NCBI GenBank assembly: GCA_022827885.1
Contig: JAJEIP010000141.1
Span: 1-35,096, forward strand
Source: Candidatus Poribacteria bacterium
Lineage (GTDB): Bacteria > Poribacteria > WGA-4E > WGA-3G
Direction of reading: 5' to 3'
Length of the DNA: 35,096 nucleotides
This document shows, piece after piece, positions 1 to 7,351 of the stretch. The translations under genes and the position numbers were made by a program. The notes below the pieces were generated by a model, which made no database searches, had not been told where the DNA came from, and worked only from the letters and a program-made list of their open reading frames with translations. Position 1 is the first letter of the stretch. Each line of letters starts with the position of its first letter.

Positions 1-164
1 GCGCGTTGTTCACCCCAACCGACATAGCCATCGTCTGTTGTGAGCTTGACGAAAACATGGTCACCTGCGGATCCTGGATCACCAACGAAACCGGTCCCGA
101 TATTGAAGATGTCTTTCATCCCGACAGCGGTGGGATAAACGTCTACATGGGCTATTTTGGACAT
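1..164 (-). CDS. Enolase-superfamily enzyme, N-terminal fragment (mandelate racemase/muconate lactonizing type)
   Basis: The gene runs off the left edge; only about 54 N-terminal residues are visible, starting at the ATG complementary to 162-164. The translation begins MSKIAHVDVYPTA and continues through GDHVFVKLTTDDGYVGWGE. The pattern 'V.V.TDDG..GWGE' is the hallmark of the N-terminal capping domain of the enolase superfamily, where a strand pair precedes the (beta/alpha)8 barrel. The catalytic barrel lies outside the window, so the substrate (sugar acid, amino-acid epimer or similar) cannot be inferred. It is transcribed divergently from the sugar kinase group at 327-2662. A sugar-acid dehydratase would fit those neighbours, but that is inference. 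Confidence 0.7.
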   Translation of the reverse strand, partial: MSKIAHVDVYPTAVGMKDIFNIGTGFVGDPGSAGDHVFVKLTTDDGYVGWGEQR

Positions 165-254
165 TTATGAATAGGTTACTCCGTTATTGGATTGTGTCTC
201 TGTATTTTAGCATACATCTAAGCAATTTATCAAACATATAGGGCAGATTTTCCG

Positions 255-283
255 TTGACACGTTCACGGCTATCCGCTATAGT
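255..283 (+). promoter_or_regulatory. Sigma70-type promoter for the small membrane protein / sugar kinase operon
   Basis: TTGACA at 255-260 and TATAGT at 278-283 are separated by exactly 17 bases, close to the sigma70 consensus. Transcription would start near 290. It lies 44 bases before the ATG at 327, which has its own Shine-Dalgarno sequence. This argues against the longer reading frame that would begin at the TTG of the -35 box itself. Confidence 0.7.
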
Positions 284-326
284 AATAGGAACACTGATCC
301 TCTATGTCGTTATAAGGAAGCTATGT

Positions 327-593
327 ATGCTATTCATTATTTTTGTAATTTTCACGCCTATCGTCGTTTGGTTGATCTTGCACCTCATGTCCCGACGGAA
401 AGCCAGCGAAGAAGCGACTGAACCGGGAGCATTGATGGAGCTCTGCGCGATCTGCCAAAACGAATTTACGATGACCGAATTGCTTGAAAAAGAGGTCGGT
501 GGATACGGCAGGGTCTACTGTTTCTGTGGGCAATGTATTGAAAATCTCTATAACGAATACCGGAACACAACAGACATCAAAACAGGAGAATGA
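327..593 (+). CDS. Small single-pass membrane protein with a cysteine cluster (hypothetical)
   Basis: An 88-residue protein of unknown function. The ATG at 327 is chosen because AAGGA at 314-318 lies 8 bases upstream, and a strong promoter (255-283) sits where a longer TTG-started version would begin. Residues 1-21 form one hydrophobic segment (MLFIIFVIF...LILHL) followed by basic SRRK, suggesting a membrane anchor with a cytoplasmic tail. The soluble part has CAIC, then about 27 residues later CFCGQC. Five cysteines in C-x2-C and C-x-C-x2-C spacing look like a treble-clef or zinc-ribbon metal site. The stop codon is 3 bases before the sugar kinase start, so the two are probably co-transcribed. 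No family was recognised. Confidence 0.65.
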   Translation: MLFIIFVIFTPIVVWLILHLMSRRKASEEATEPGALMELCAICQNEFTMTELLEKEVGGYGRVYCFCGQCIENLYNEYRNTTDIKTGE

Positions 594-596
594 ACT

Positions 597-1640
597 ATGT
601 ACGATTTAGTTACGTTTGGGGAGGCGATGATCCGACTCACCGCCCCGGAATATATGCGCCTTGAACAGGTATCATCGCTGTCAATTACAGCAGGCGGGGC
701 AGAGATGAATGTCGCTGTGAACGCCGCACAACTCGGATTGCAAACGGCATGGGTGTCACGACTTGTAGACAACTGGTCGGGTCGCTATATCCGCAACAAA
801 GGACGTGAACTCGGTGTGGATATGTCGAACATCATCTGGGTCGATTTCGACGGGGTCGGGTTGGAACGGAACGGATTTTATCATCTTGAAATGGGTGCGG
901 GGCCGCGGGCGAGCAGCGTCACTTATGATCGCGGCTATTCCGCAATTTCCAATGTGCAAGTCGGAGAGATTGATTGGGCATCTATTTTCAGTAACGCCCG
1001 TTGGTTCCACCTCAGTGGAATTACGCCTGCCTTGTCGGAATCGGCAGCAGCTGTCTCGGCAGAGGCACTCAAAGCCGCACGCGCGGCGGGGGTCAAAACG
1101 AGTTACGATCTGAACTTCCGTTCCAAATTGTGGAGCGCAGAGGAAGCACAAGCCGCGAATCAACCGATGATGGAGCATGTCTCTGTTCTCATCGGGAACG
1201 AGGAGGATTTCGAGAAATCGCTCGGTTTCGCCGCGGAAGGGGCGACTGAGTCGTATAGCAGCCTTGAACCCGATAGTTACAAGGCGGTGGCACAGCGCGT
1301 CAAGGACGCTTTCCCCAGCATTGAAATGATCGGCACGACGCTGCGTGACGCCAAAACCGGGTGGCTGAACGATTGGCGGACACTCCTGTTTGATGGTTCA
1401 GAATTCTACCTCTCACGTATCTATGAGGATCTCGAACTGGTAGACCGCGTCGGCGGAGGCGATAGTTTCTCATCGGGACTCGTCTATAGCCTGTTGAATG
1501 GGAAATCACCACAAGAAGCCGTTGATTTTGCCGGTGGATATTCCGCCTTGGCGCATACGTTCCCGGGGGACTTCAACTGGGCAACGGCAGAAGAAGCAGA
1601 AAAAGCGATGGAAGCAGGAGGCGTGCGTATCAACCGCTAA
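597..1640 (+). CDS. PfkB-family sugar kinase (2-dehydro-3-deoxygluconokinase-like)
   Basis: A 347-residue cytoplasmic carbohydrate kinase of the ribokinase/PfkB superfamily, which transfers phosphate from ATP to a sugar or sugar acid. The N-terminus 'DLVTFGEAMIRL' and the glycine-rich GGAEMNVAVNAAQLG near residues 33-47 are PfkB signature 1. DRVGGGDSFSSG near residues 283-294 is signature 2, with Asp289 as the expected catalytic base and the GGGD anion hole. The usual form is DTxGAGD, so Thr/Ala are Arg/Gly here. Overall layout and the 'GEAMIRLTAP' start resemble KDG kinases, but substrate specificity cannot be read from sequence. AGGAG just upstream overlaps the end of the preceding small gene. 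A D-2-hydroxyacid dehydrogenase-like gene follows after 11 bases, suggesting a sugar-acid operon. Confidence 0.85.
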   Translation: MYDLVTFGEAMIRLTAPEYMRLEQVSSLSITAGGAEMNVAVNAAQLGLQTAWVSRLVDNWSGRYIRNKGRELGVDMSNIIWVDFDGVGLERNGFYHLEMGAGPRASSVTYDRGYSAISNVQVGEIDWASIFSNARWFHLSGITPALSESAAAVSAEALKAARAAGVKTSYDLNFRSKLWSAEEAQAANQPMMEHVSVLIGNEEDFEKSLGFAAEGATESYSSLEPDSYKAVAQRVKDAFPSIEMIGTTLRDAKTGWLNDWRTLLFDGSEFYLSRIYEDLELVDRVGGGDSFSSGLVYSLLNGKSPQEAVDFAGGYSALAHTFPGDFNWATAEEAEKAMEAGGVRINR

Positions 1641-1651
1641 TTAGAAAAACT

Positions 1652-2662
1652 ATGGAAACCAAAATTCTTCTTTCTCCTATTTTTGAAAATGCTGAATTCG
1701 ATACTATGGAGCGTCATGCGGCGTTGATAGACTTAGCGCTACTCGGTGAGTTGAGTGCCCACCCACCGGAATTTACCGCGGAACACGCCGAGGGCGTCAT
1801 TGGTGTGATCGCAGGGGGCGTGCCTTTTCATGAAAGTTTCTATCAAGCCGCGGAATCGCTCCGAATCATTGCCCGTTGGGGTGTGGGATATGAAACTGTT
1901 AACGTTGATTTGGCGACCGAGTATGGGGTCATTGTCACGATTGCTCCTGAACACATGGTGACCGTCGCTGAATATGCGATTGCACAGTGGTTCGCGACGA
2001 TGAAGCGGGTTTATACGCTAAACAATGCCTCCCATAACGGGGATTTCGGGCTTATCAAAACCCATGAGGTGATGGGGTCTACGCTCGGTTTGTACGGCTT
2101 CGGTCGGATCGGTCAAGAGGTTGCGCGTCGTGCGCGTCCGCTTTTGGGTGAGCGGGGGAGGCTTTTGGTTTACGATATCCGTCCGGATATCGCTGAAATT
2201 GCCGCGCAATATGGGGCGGAGGCTGTTGATACGCCGCTGGCACTCTTCCAAGAGAGCGATACGGTATCCCTACATCTATCGGGTGCGGACACTGTTGTCG
2301 GTTATGAGGAACTTTGTGCCATGAAACCGCATGCGTCTCTCATCAACCCCTCGCGTGGGAACCTCGTTGACGATGCAGCCGCGAACCGAGCCATCAACGA
2401 AAACCGACTCTGGTATTATGTCGTGGACGATCCGGTTAACGGACCACGAGCCATTCACAAAGACCACCCGCGCATCATCTGTACGAATCACAACGCCGGT
2501 ATGACTGTTGAATCCGGTATTCGGTTGGATCTTCGGACGATTGGGCAGGTGATAGATGCGATCGAGGGACGCGCACCCGCATACATGCTGAATCCGGAAG
2601 TCTTGGAGCATCCAAGGGTTAAGGCGTTTTGCAAGGACACTTCGCAACCCCTGAGACTGTAA
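1652..2662 (+). CDS. D-isomer 2-hydroxyacid dehydrogenase-like protein (phosphoglycerate dehydrogenase type), catalytic Glu replaced
   Basis: A 336-residue NAD(P)-dependent D-2-hydroxyacid dehydrogenase fold. The substrate domain contains 'IARWGVGYETVNVDLATEYGV', typical of PGDH-type proteins. The Rossmann motif GFGRIG lies at residues 149-154. The substrate-binding Arg is Arg235 (PSRG) and the catalytic His is His280 (TNHNAG). Ungapped alignment from Arg235 to E. coli SerA places Gly264 (in DPVNGP) where the family has the Glu of the EP motif that raises the His pKa. The cofactor site therefore looks intact while the acid-base dyad is incomplete. The start has no clear Shine-Dalgarno, and translation is probably coupled to the kinase 11 bases upstream. 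The gene meets the convergent methyltransferase gene with 2 bases between stop codons. Confidence 0.8.
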   Translation: METKILLSPIFENAEFDTMERHAALIDLALLGELSAHPPEFTAEHAEGVIGVIAGGVPFHESFYQAAESLRIIARWGVGYETVNVDLATEYGVIVTIAPEHMVTVAEYAIAQWFATMKRVYTLNNASHNGDFGLIKTHEVMGSTLGLYGFGRIGQEVARRARPLLGERGRLLVYDIRPDIAEIAAQYGAEAVDTPLALFQESDTVSLHLSGADTVVGYEELCAMKPHASLINPSRGNLVDDAAANRAINENRLWYYVVDDPVNGPRAIHKDHPRIICTNHNAGMTVESGIRLDLRTIGQVIDAIEGRAPAYMLNPEVLEHPRVKAFCKDTSQPLRL

Positions 2663-2664
2663 CT

Positions 2665-3777
2665 TTAGTGCTTTTGAAGTAAGAAAAGGAATTCGCGGTT
2701 CGACGCTTCTGCGGCGTTTACCCACTCGTGTGTCCATCGCATACCCGCCATGACATTCTTTTTGTAGTCGAGTTCGAGGACGGCGAGGAGTTTTCCGTTG
2801 TCTTGCATGACTTCGTTGAGTTGTTGGGCAGTCGCGCGACCCCCGGAACTGTAAGAGAGCAGAAGCCAACGGGCGGGCGTTTCTTGGATTAACTTCGCAA
2901 GGGCCTGGACAGCGATGAAGTGTCCGTCAGCGTTGCGCCGGAATTCCTCAAATATCGAAGCGGCGAGGGGATCTGATGTATCCTTTCGCCGTTTTGCTTT
3001 GCCGAAAAGGGTGGGTTTGTCGAAAAGGACAACGCTTTTCCAGAGGTGGTAGTAGGCGGCATACCTGACACGGGACGGTGGCATCTTTTCGTTGTTTGAA
3101 CCGTAAGGCGGATCGAAATAGGCGAGGTCAACGGAGACACGCGGAACGAGTTCAAAGATGTCGGTTTGATGGACCTGGTGCTCTCCTTCCGATCTGAAAA
3201 CGTCAGGCACTTCCAGCATTAATGCCTTATAGGCGCGGGGTGCCCACGCCTTGAGATACGCCGAGAAATGACCGAGCGTGCTGTCAACACGGTCGAGCGC
3301 GAGCATCAGACTTGTGAGCGCGACCGCTTTTTCGATAGGATCGAGTTTAAGGGTTTCGATTTCCTGTCGAATCGCATCTAACTTACGGGTATTCTGAAGC
3401 TGCCACGGTTTTTTGAGTCCATCTGCCTGAATAGCGCAGCCACCGTTGGCGTGTCCGCCATAGTGTTCCGTGAACCAACCGTCCATAGGTACCACTCCGT
3501 TGAGATGGTCGATAAGCGGTTGATACGCCGCTTTCGGTTTTGCATTGAGCAGATAGCAGGTGCCCAAGACTTTTGACCACGGGGCAACGTCATTGCAGAT
3601 GACGGTATAGTCGAGTTTCGCAAGTGCCTGTGAGACTCGGGTTGTGCCTGCGAATCCATCCAGAATTGTCTTAGCGTCGACCTTTTTGACGAGTTCAAGG
3701 ATATGTGGGATGAGTTTCCGCTTAGAGCCGATGTATTTGATACCTTCTGTCGGAGGGGTACGGTCTGTGTTTCTCAA
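2665..3777 (-). CDS. D12-class N6-adenine DNA methyltransferase
   Basis: A 370-residue DNA adenine methyltransferase related to Dam/D12 enzymes; it would transfer methyl from S-adenosylmethionine to adenine N6. The order of motifs is the D12 one: 'IKYIGSKRKLIPHI' near residues 13-26 (motif X, AdoMet pocket), 'ILDGFAGTTRVSQAL' near 38-52 (motif I) and catalytic DPPYGSN at 222-228 (motif IV). The best available start is TTG at 3777; no ATG or Shine-Dalgarno sequence precedes motif X, and an in-frame stop lies about 10 codons further upstream. No classical restriction enzyme is adjacent, so it may be an orphan methylase. The neighbour upstream on the same strand, 53 bases away, is a Uma2-type PD-(D/E)xK protein. 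Confidence 0.85.
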   Translation of the reverse strand: MRNTDRTPPTEGIKYIGSKRKLIPHILELVKKVDAKTILDGFAGTTRVSQALAKLDYTVICNDVAPWSKVLGTCYLLNAKPKAAYQPLIDHLNGVVPMDGWFTEHYGGHANGGCAIQADGLKKPWQLQNTRKLDAIRQEIETLKLDPIEKAVALTSLMLALDRVDSTLGHFSAYLKAWAPRAYKALMLEVPDVFRSEGEHQVHQTDIFELVPRVSVDLAYFDPPYGSNNEKMPPSRVRYAAYYHLWKSVVLFDKPTLFGKAKRRKDTSDPLAASIFEEFRRNADGHFIAVQALAKLIQETPARWLLLSYSSGGRATAQQLNEVMQDNGKLLAVLELDYKKNVMAGMRWTHEWVNAAEASNREFLFLLQKH

Positions 3778-3797
3778 AAGCAGTATGGTTTGTAGTA

Positions 3798-3813
3798 GCG
3801 CAATTCATTGCGC
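3798..3813. repeat. Short palindrome upstream of the methyltransferase gene
   Basis: GCGCAATTCATTGCGC has 7-base arms (GCGCAAT/ATTGCGC) around a 2-base centre. It lies in the 53-base gap between the Uma2 gene and the methyltransferase start, so it could be an operator or part of a dispersed palindromic repeat. Nothing else in the sequence decides between these. Confidence 0.4.
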
Positions 3814-3830
3814 ATTGTGTAAGTCCTAAT

Positions 3831-4400
3831 CTATTCAAAAAGTTGCGTGACGGGACACGTAAACCCTTCCACGACATCCTCGCCTGTCAACGTGTCTTGA
3901 CTCGTAAGCACGGTGAAATCTGTTTCAGACCGATAGACCATCACCGTCTTCGCGACGGGCTCAATCACCCAGACAAGGCGTGTCCCTGCTTTCAAATAGG
4001 CTAATGCTTTTTCCGTAACATCATAGTGTTTATCTGTCGGCGAGACAACTTCAACTGCGAGGTCCGGTGGAATAGGCGATCCCTTCTCTCTATCTTCCGG
4101 TAACCGATCCGTCGAAACGAACGCAACATCCGGCTTCACCAATCTATCACCCAAATCAAAAGTAGTTTCGGCAGTATACAAACGTCCTAACTGATTTTCA
4201 CGAACATGCAAGCCTAAAGGTAAGATAATATTAACACTGATCTCACCATGTATCATGGACGGGGGGGACATAGGCACCAATTCTCCTCTTACATATTCAT
4301 ACCCTTCGAAATCGTTTTCAAGAAATTCGTCCAACGTCATTTCGGTTTTATGCGCAGGTATCTCTTGAACAGATTCAGGGTTCCTTTGCGAACTCAGCAT
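3831..4400 (-). CDS. Uma2-family (DUF820) PD-(D/E)xK nuclease-like protein
   Basis: A 189-residue protein. The ATG at 4400 is preceded by GAGGAGG about 6 bases upstream, much better than the frame's more upstream start. It has the Uma2 pattern: 'GYEYVRGELVPMSPPSMIHG' in the N-terminal half, 'VKPDVAFVS' with Asp91, 'DLAVEVVSP' with Glu117, Lys131 in a helix, then 'AGTRLVWVIEP'. These supply the Asp, Glu-x-Val and Lys of a PD-(D/E)xK nuclease core. The family is abundant in cyanobacteria and some other phyla and usually has no known substrate. It lies upstream of and in line with the D12 methyltransferase, and 56 bases downstream of a MacB-type permease gene. Confidence 0.8.
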   Translation of the reverse strand: MLSSQRNPESVQEIPAHKTEMTLDEFLENDFEGYEYVRGELVPMSPPSMIHGEISVNIILPLGLHVRENQLGRLYTAETTFDLGDRLVKPDVAFVSTDRLPEDREKGSPIPPDLAVEVVSPTDKHYDVTEKALAYLKAGTRLVWVIEPVAKTVMVYRSETDFTVLTSQDTLTGEDVVEGFTCPVTQLFE

Positions 4401-4456
4401 TGCTTTCCTCCTCTCAAGGCGAATATTAAGTATCGCTGCTACAGTCATTCCACGAC

Positions 4457-5695
4457 TTATGTATGGCGAATCGCATCAATAGGTGTCATTTTTGCGGCTT
4501 GGCTGGCGGGATAATAACCGAAGAAGATACCGATTGCTGTCCCCGCAGCAACGGAAATTAGCACCGCTTCCGGCGTAATCACAGAGGGCCAGGTAAGTCC
4601 TCCAAAAAACTGACCCACCGCCCATGCGAAGCCTTTCCCCACCACAGCCCCAAAAGCGATACCGAGCAGACTCCCGATCAGACACAACAGCACAGATTCA
4701 GTGAGGAACTGCAAACGGATGTCAAGACTTTTCGCACCGACCGCCTTCCGCAACCCTATTTCTGGGATCCGTTCTGTCACCGAAACGAGCATAATATTCA
4801 GGATACCGATACCGGCGACAATCAAGGCAACGGATGCAATGACGACGAGCACCATCTCCATAATAAAGATAATCCTTTTGCCGCCTTCTATCCCCTTTTT
4901 CGCGTTCCAGGTCCGGAAAAACGTATCGTCGTCCCCGTGATTGCGCATGATAACGGTTTTCACTTCTTTCAGTGCCTGCTCCACTAAATCAATACTCTTG
5001 GCACGCGCCATGATAGCACCGACCCGATTACGTCCCCCAAAACGGGTTTGTGCAGTGGTAATCGGAATGAAAATCATATTGTCATCGCTTCTGCCCTTTT
5101 CTAATCCATCACCGCGGCTCTCCATAATGCCAATGACGGTAAAGCGTCTGTTGTTAATACCGACCTCCTCGCCAATCGGGTTCTGTCCTTTAAATTGTTC
5201 TTTCCAAACCTTTGCCCCGATGACACACACCTTATTCCAGAAATCCATATCGGTATCGGCAATGAACCTGCCGTATTCCGTCTGCCACCGTCGGACGGCT
5301 TGATACTCATTCGTTGTCGCGCGGAGGTAGGTTTGTTGGTGCTTTCCTTCGACTTCAAAGTCTATGGGATGACTTCTCTCCACAGTGGCAACTTCAACGG
5401 AGGGACATTCCGCCAGAATGTCGTGCAGATCTCGCATTTCCAGATAATGCGGACTGTTGTTGCGCTGCCAACGGTTGTTCTTCTCGATATACCCAGGGCG
5501 GTAAACGCCGAACATACTGGGTCCACCGATATTTTCAATTTGTGCCATCATCAGTTTTTCGGCACCCGCGCCGAAAGACATCATCGCGATGACACCCGCA
5601 ATACCGATCGTAATCCCTAAAAGCGTGAGGATCGTGCGGAGTTTACTCCCGCGAAGCACTGAAAATGCCGAGATGAGATTCTCTAATATTTGCAT
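4457..5695 (-). CDS. MacB/FtsX-type ABC transporter permease, copy 2
   Basis: A 412-residue inner-membrane permease. Residues 1-50 hold a cytoplasmic N-terminus and the first transmembrane helix (LRTILTLLGITIGIAGVIAMM). A long periplasmic MacB-core domain follows, to about residue 275. Three transmembrane helices close the protein, with the FtsX signature 'GILNIMLVSVTERIPEIGLRKAVGAK' and a C-terminal 'GYYPASQAAKMTPIDAIRHT'. Such proteins form dimers that couple ATP hydrolysis by a separate LolD/MacB-type ATPase to export or lipoprotein extraction; no ATPase gene is in this window. It is nearly identical over long stretches to the gene 11 bases upstream, so the pair is a recent tandem duplication and may form a heterodimer. 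Confidence 0.9.
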   Translation of the reverse strand: MQILENLISAFSVLRGSKLRTILTLLGITIGIAGVIAMMSFGAGAEKLMMAQIENIGGPSMFGVYRPGYIEKNNRWQRNNSPHYLEMRDLHDILAECPSVEVATVERSHPIDFEVEGKHQQTYLRATTNEYQAVRRWQTEYGRFIADTDMDFWNKVCVIGAKVWKEQFKGQNPIGEEVGINNRRFTVIGIMESRGDGLEKGRSDDNMIFIPITTAQTRFGGRNRVGAIMARAKSIDLVEQALKEVKTVIMRNHGDDDTFFRTWNAKKGIEGGKRIIFIMEMVLVVIASVALIVAGIGILNIMLVSVTERIPEIGLRKAVGAKSLDIRLQFLTESVLLCLIGSLLGIAFGAVVGKGFAWAVGQFFGGLTWPSVITPEAVLISVAAGTAIGIFFGYYPASQAAKMTPIDAIRHT

Positions 5696-5706
5696 GTTTA
5701 TCTTCT

Positions 5707-6957
5707 CTATGTATGGCGGATGGCGTCAATGGGAGCCATTTTAGCGGCTTGGCTGGCAGGATAATAACCGAAGAAGATGCCTACCGCCGCACCGGCACCC
5801 ACGGAGATGAGAACGGCTTCTGGGGTCAGGACGGAGGGCCACGCCATTTCTTGTAAAAACTTACCGACTATCCATGAAAAACCTTTTCCCACGATAGCAC
5901 CGAACGCGATACCGAGCAGACTCCCGATCAGACACAACAACACAGATTCCGTGAGAAACTGTAAACGGATGTCAAAACTTTTTGCGCCAACGGCTTTCCG
6001 CAACCCGATCTCTGGGATCCGTTCCGTCACCGAGACGAGCATGATGTTCAGGATGCCGATACCGGCGACAATCAGGGATACGGAAGCGATAACGACAAGC
6101 ACCGTCTCTATGATAAAAATCATCCTTTTCGCATGTGCGATACCCTTTTTCGCCGACCACGTTCGGAAGAAAGTATCATCACCACCATGATTACGCATGA
6201 TGATGGTCTTTACCTCTTTGAGTGCCTGTTCTACGAGGAGTGGACTCTTGGCACGCACCATGATATGCCCAACGTGATCGTGTCCCCAAAACCGTTTCTG
6301 TGCGGTTGTAATGGGAATGAAGAGCATGTTGTCATCGCTTTTTCCGCGTTCCAATCCATCGCCTCGACTCTCCATGATCCCGATGACAGTGAAACGTTTT
6401 TTGTTCCCATGACTGTCGACGATAACTTCTTTGCCAATTGGGTCCTGTCCTTTGAACTGCTCTTTCCAGATTTTAGCGCCGATAACGCAAACCTTTGTCC
6501 AAGTGTCCATATCGGTATCAGCGAGGAATCTGCCGTATTCTGTCTGCCATTCGCGAACGGCTTGGTATTCATTCGTCGTGGCGCGAAGATATGTTTGTTG
6601 AAATTTTCCATCAACGCCGAGACTGATGTAGTAACTCCCCTCAACAGTCGCAACCTCAACAGACGGACATTCTGTCAAGACATCCTGGAGGTCTTGCATC
6701 TCTAAATGGTGCGGGCTGTTGTTGCGTTGCCAACGTCCGTTTTTTCGGACATACCCGGGACGATAAACGCCAAACATATTGGGACCACCGATCTGGTTAA
6801 CCTCCGCCATGAGGAGTTTCTCGGCACCCGCACCAAAGGACATCATCGCGATGACACCCGCTATGCCGATCGTTATGCCTAAGAGGGTAAGGATCGTGCG
6901 GAGTTTACTTCTGCGAAGCACTGAAAATGCTGAGATAAGATTTTCGAGGATGTTCAT
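5707..6957 (-). CDS. MacB/FtsX-type ABC transporter permease, copy 1
   Basis: A 416-residue paralogue of the downstream gene with the same architecture: an N-terminal helix around residues 20-45, a periplasmic MacB-core domain, three C-terminal helices carrying 'NIMLVSVTERIPEIGLRKAVGAK', and the terminal 'AKMAPIDAIRHT'. It differs mainly in the periplasmic domain, including a four-residue insertion (VDSHGNKK in place of NNRR), as expected if the two copies diverge in substrate contacts. The ATG at 6957 has no convincing Shine-Dalgarno sequence. A possible promoter lies at 7103-7132, giving a leader of roughly 140 bases. The cognate ATP-binding subunit must be encoded elsewhere. Confidence 0.9.
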   Translation of the reverse strand: MNILENLISAFSVLRRSKLRTILTLLGITIGIAGVIAMMSFGAGAEKLLMAEVNQIGGPNMFGVYRPGYVRKNGRWQRNNSPHHLEMQDLQDVLTECPSVEVATVEGSYYISLGVDGKFQQTYLRATTNEYQAVREWQTEYGRFLADTDMDTWTKVCVIGAKIWKEQFKGQDPIGKEVIVDSHGNKKRFTVIGIMESRGDGLERGKSDDNMLFIPITTAQKRFWGHDHVGHIMVRAKSPLLVEQALKEVKTIIMRNHGGDDTFFRTWSAKKGIAHAKRMIFIIETVLVVIASVSLIVAGIGILNIMLVSVTERIPEIGLRKAVGAKSFDIRLQFLTESVLLCLIGSLLGIAFGAIVGKGFSWIVGKFLQEMAWPSVLTPEAVLISVGAGAAVGIFFGYYPASQAAKMAPIDAIRHT

Positions 6958-7351
6958 TTTTATTTTACTGAGTGTAGTGTTTGTTCAGGACTTAAGGATA
7001 GATGGGCAAAACTTTTGATTGCATCAATTCCCAAGATATGCTAAATTTTTTAATATAAAAACTGGCAGAGACCTCGCGAACCTATACTGTTCTTTGATGT
7101 TAAGTATATCACAAAACGTTTAGAGGTTGCAAATCACTTTTTTAAGTATGGACCTCTGACCCGCTTTCCATGCGTAAAGCAAAGACAACTTATGCCCTTT
7201 AAGGAAACCTAATTTCATTGCGAGCGGGTTCTTGCTCAATTCCAGTTGGGTTAGAAACATGGAAAGGGATTTGAAAGCACCGAAAACCACCGCATAACGG
7301 AGTGGAGCGGTGTCCAGAGACCCATAGTTAAAAAATTAGGAGCGAATAGTT
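6958..7351. other. Divergent intergenic region between permease and glycoside-hydrolase-like genes
   Basis: These 394 bases contain no credible gene. They hold a candidate minus-strand promoter at 7103-7132, an A+T-rich stretch around 7035-7060, and the Shine-Dalgarno AGGAG at 7338-7342 for the gene at 7352. No convincing plus-strand promoter was found. Confidence 0.6.
7103..7132 (-). promoter_or_regulatory. Candidate extended -10 promoter for the permease pair
   Basis: Read on the minus strand, TTGCAA (7127-7132) is followed after 18 bases by TATACT (7103-7108). The bases before the -10 read TTTTGTGA, giving an extended -10 (TGA-TATACT). The same TTGTGATA block occurs in the candidate promoters at 29734 and 29876. 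Confidence 0.4.

Noticed and set aside
255-326. N-terminal extension of the small membrane protein from a TTG codon
   Set aside because: The TTG is the first triplet of a consensus -35 box with a TATAGT -10 17 bases away, and the ATG at 327 has a good Shine-Dalgarno sequence.
6133-6705. Plus-strand frame of 190 codons inside the permease gene
   Set aside because: It is antisense to a well-conserved MacB-core domain and lacks any recognisable motif.
6985-7020. Possible small dispersed motif AGGACTTA, also seen in variants near 3820 and 14835
   Set aside because: Only 7-8 bases are shared, too short to call a repeat in a 35-kb window.
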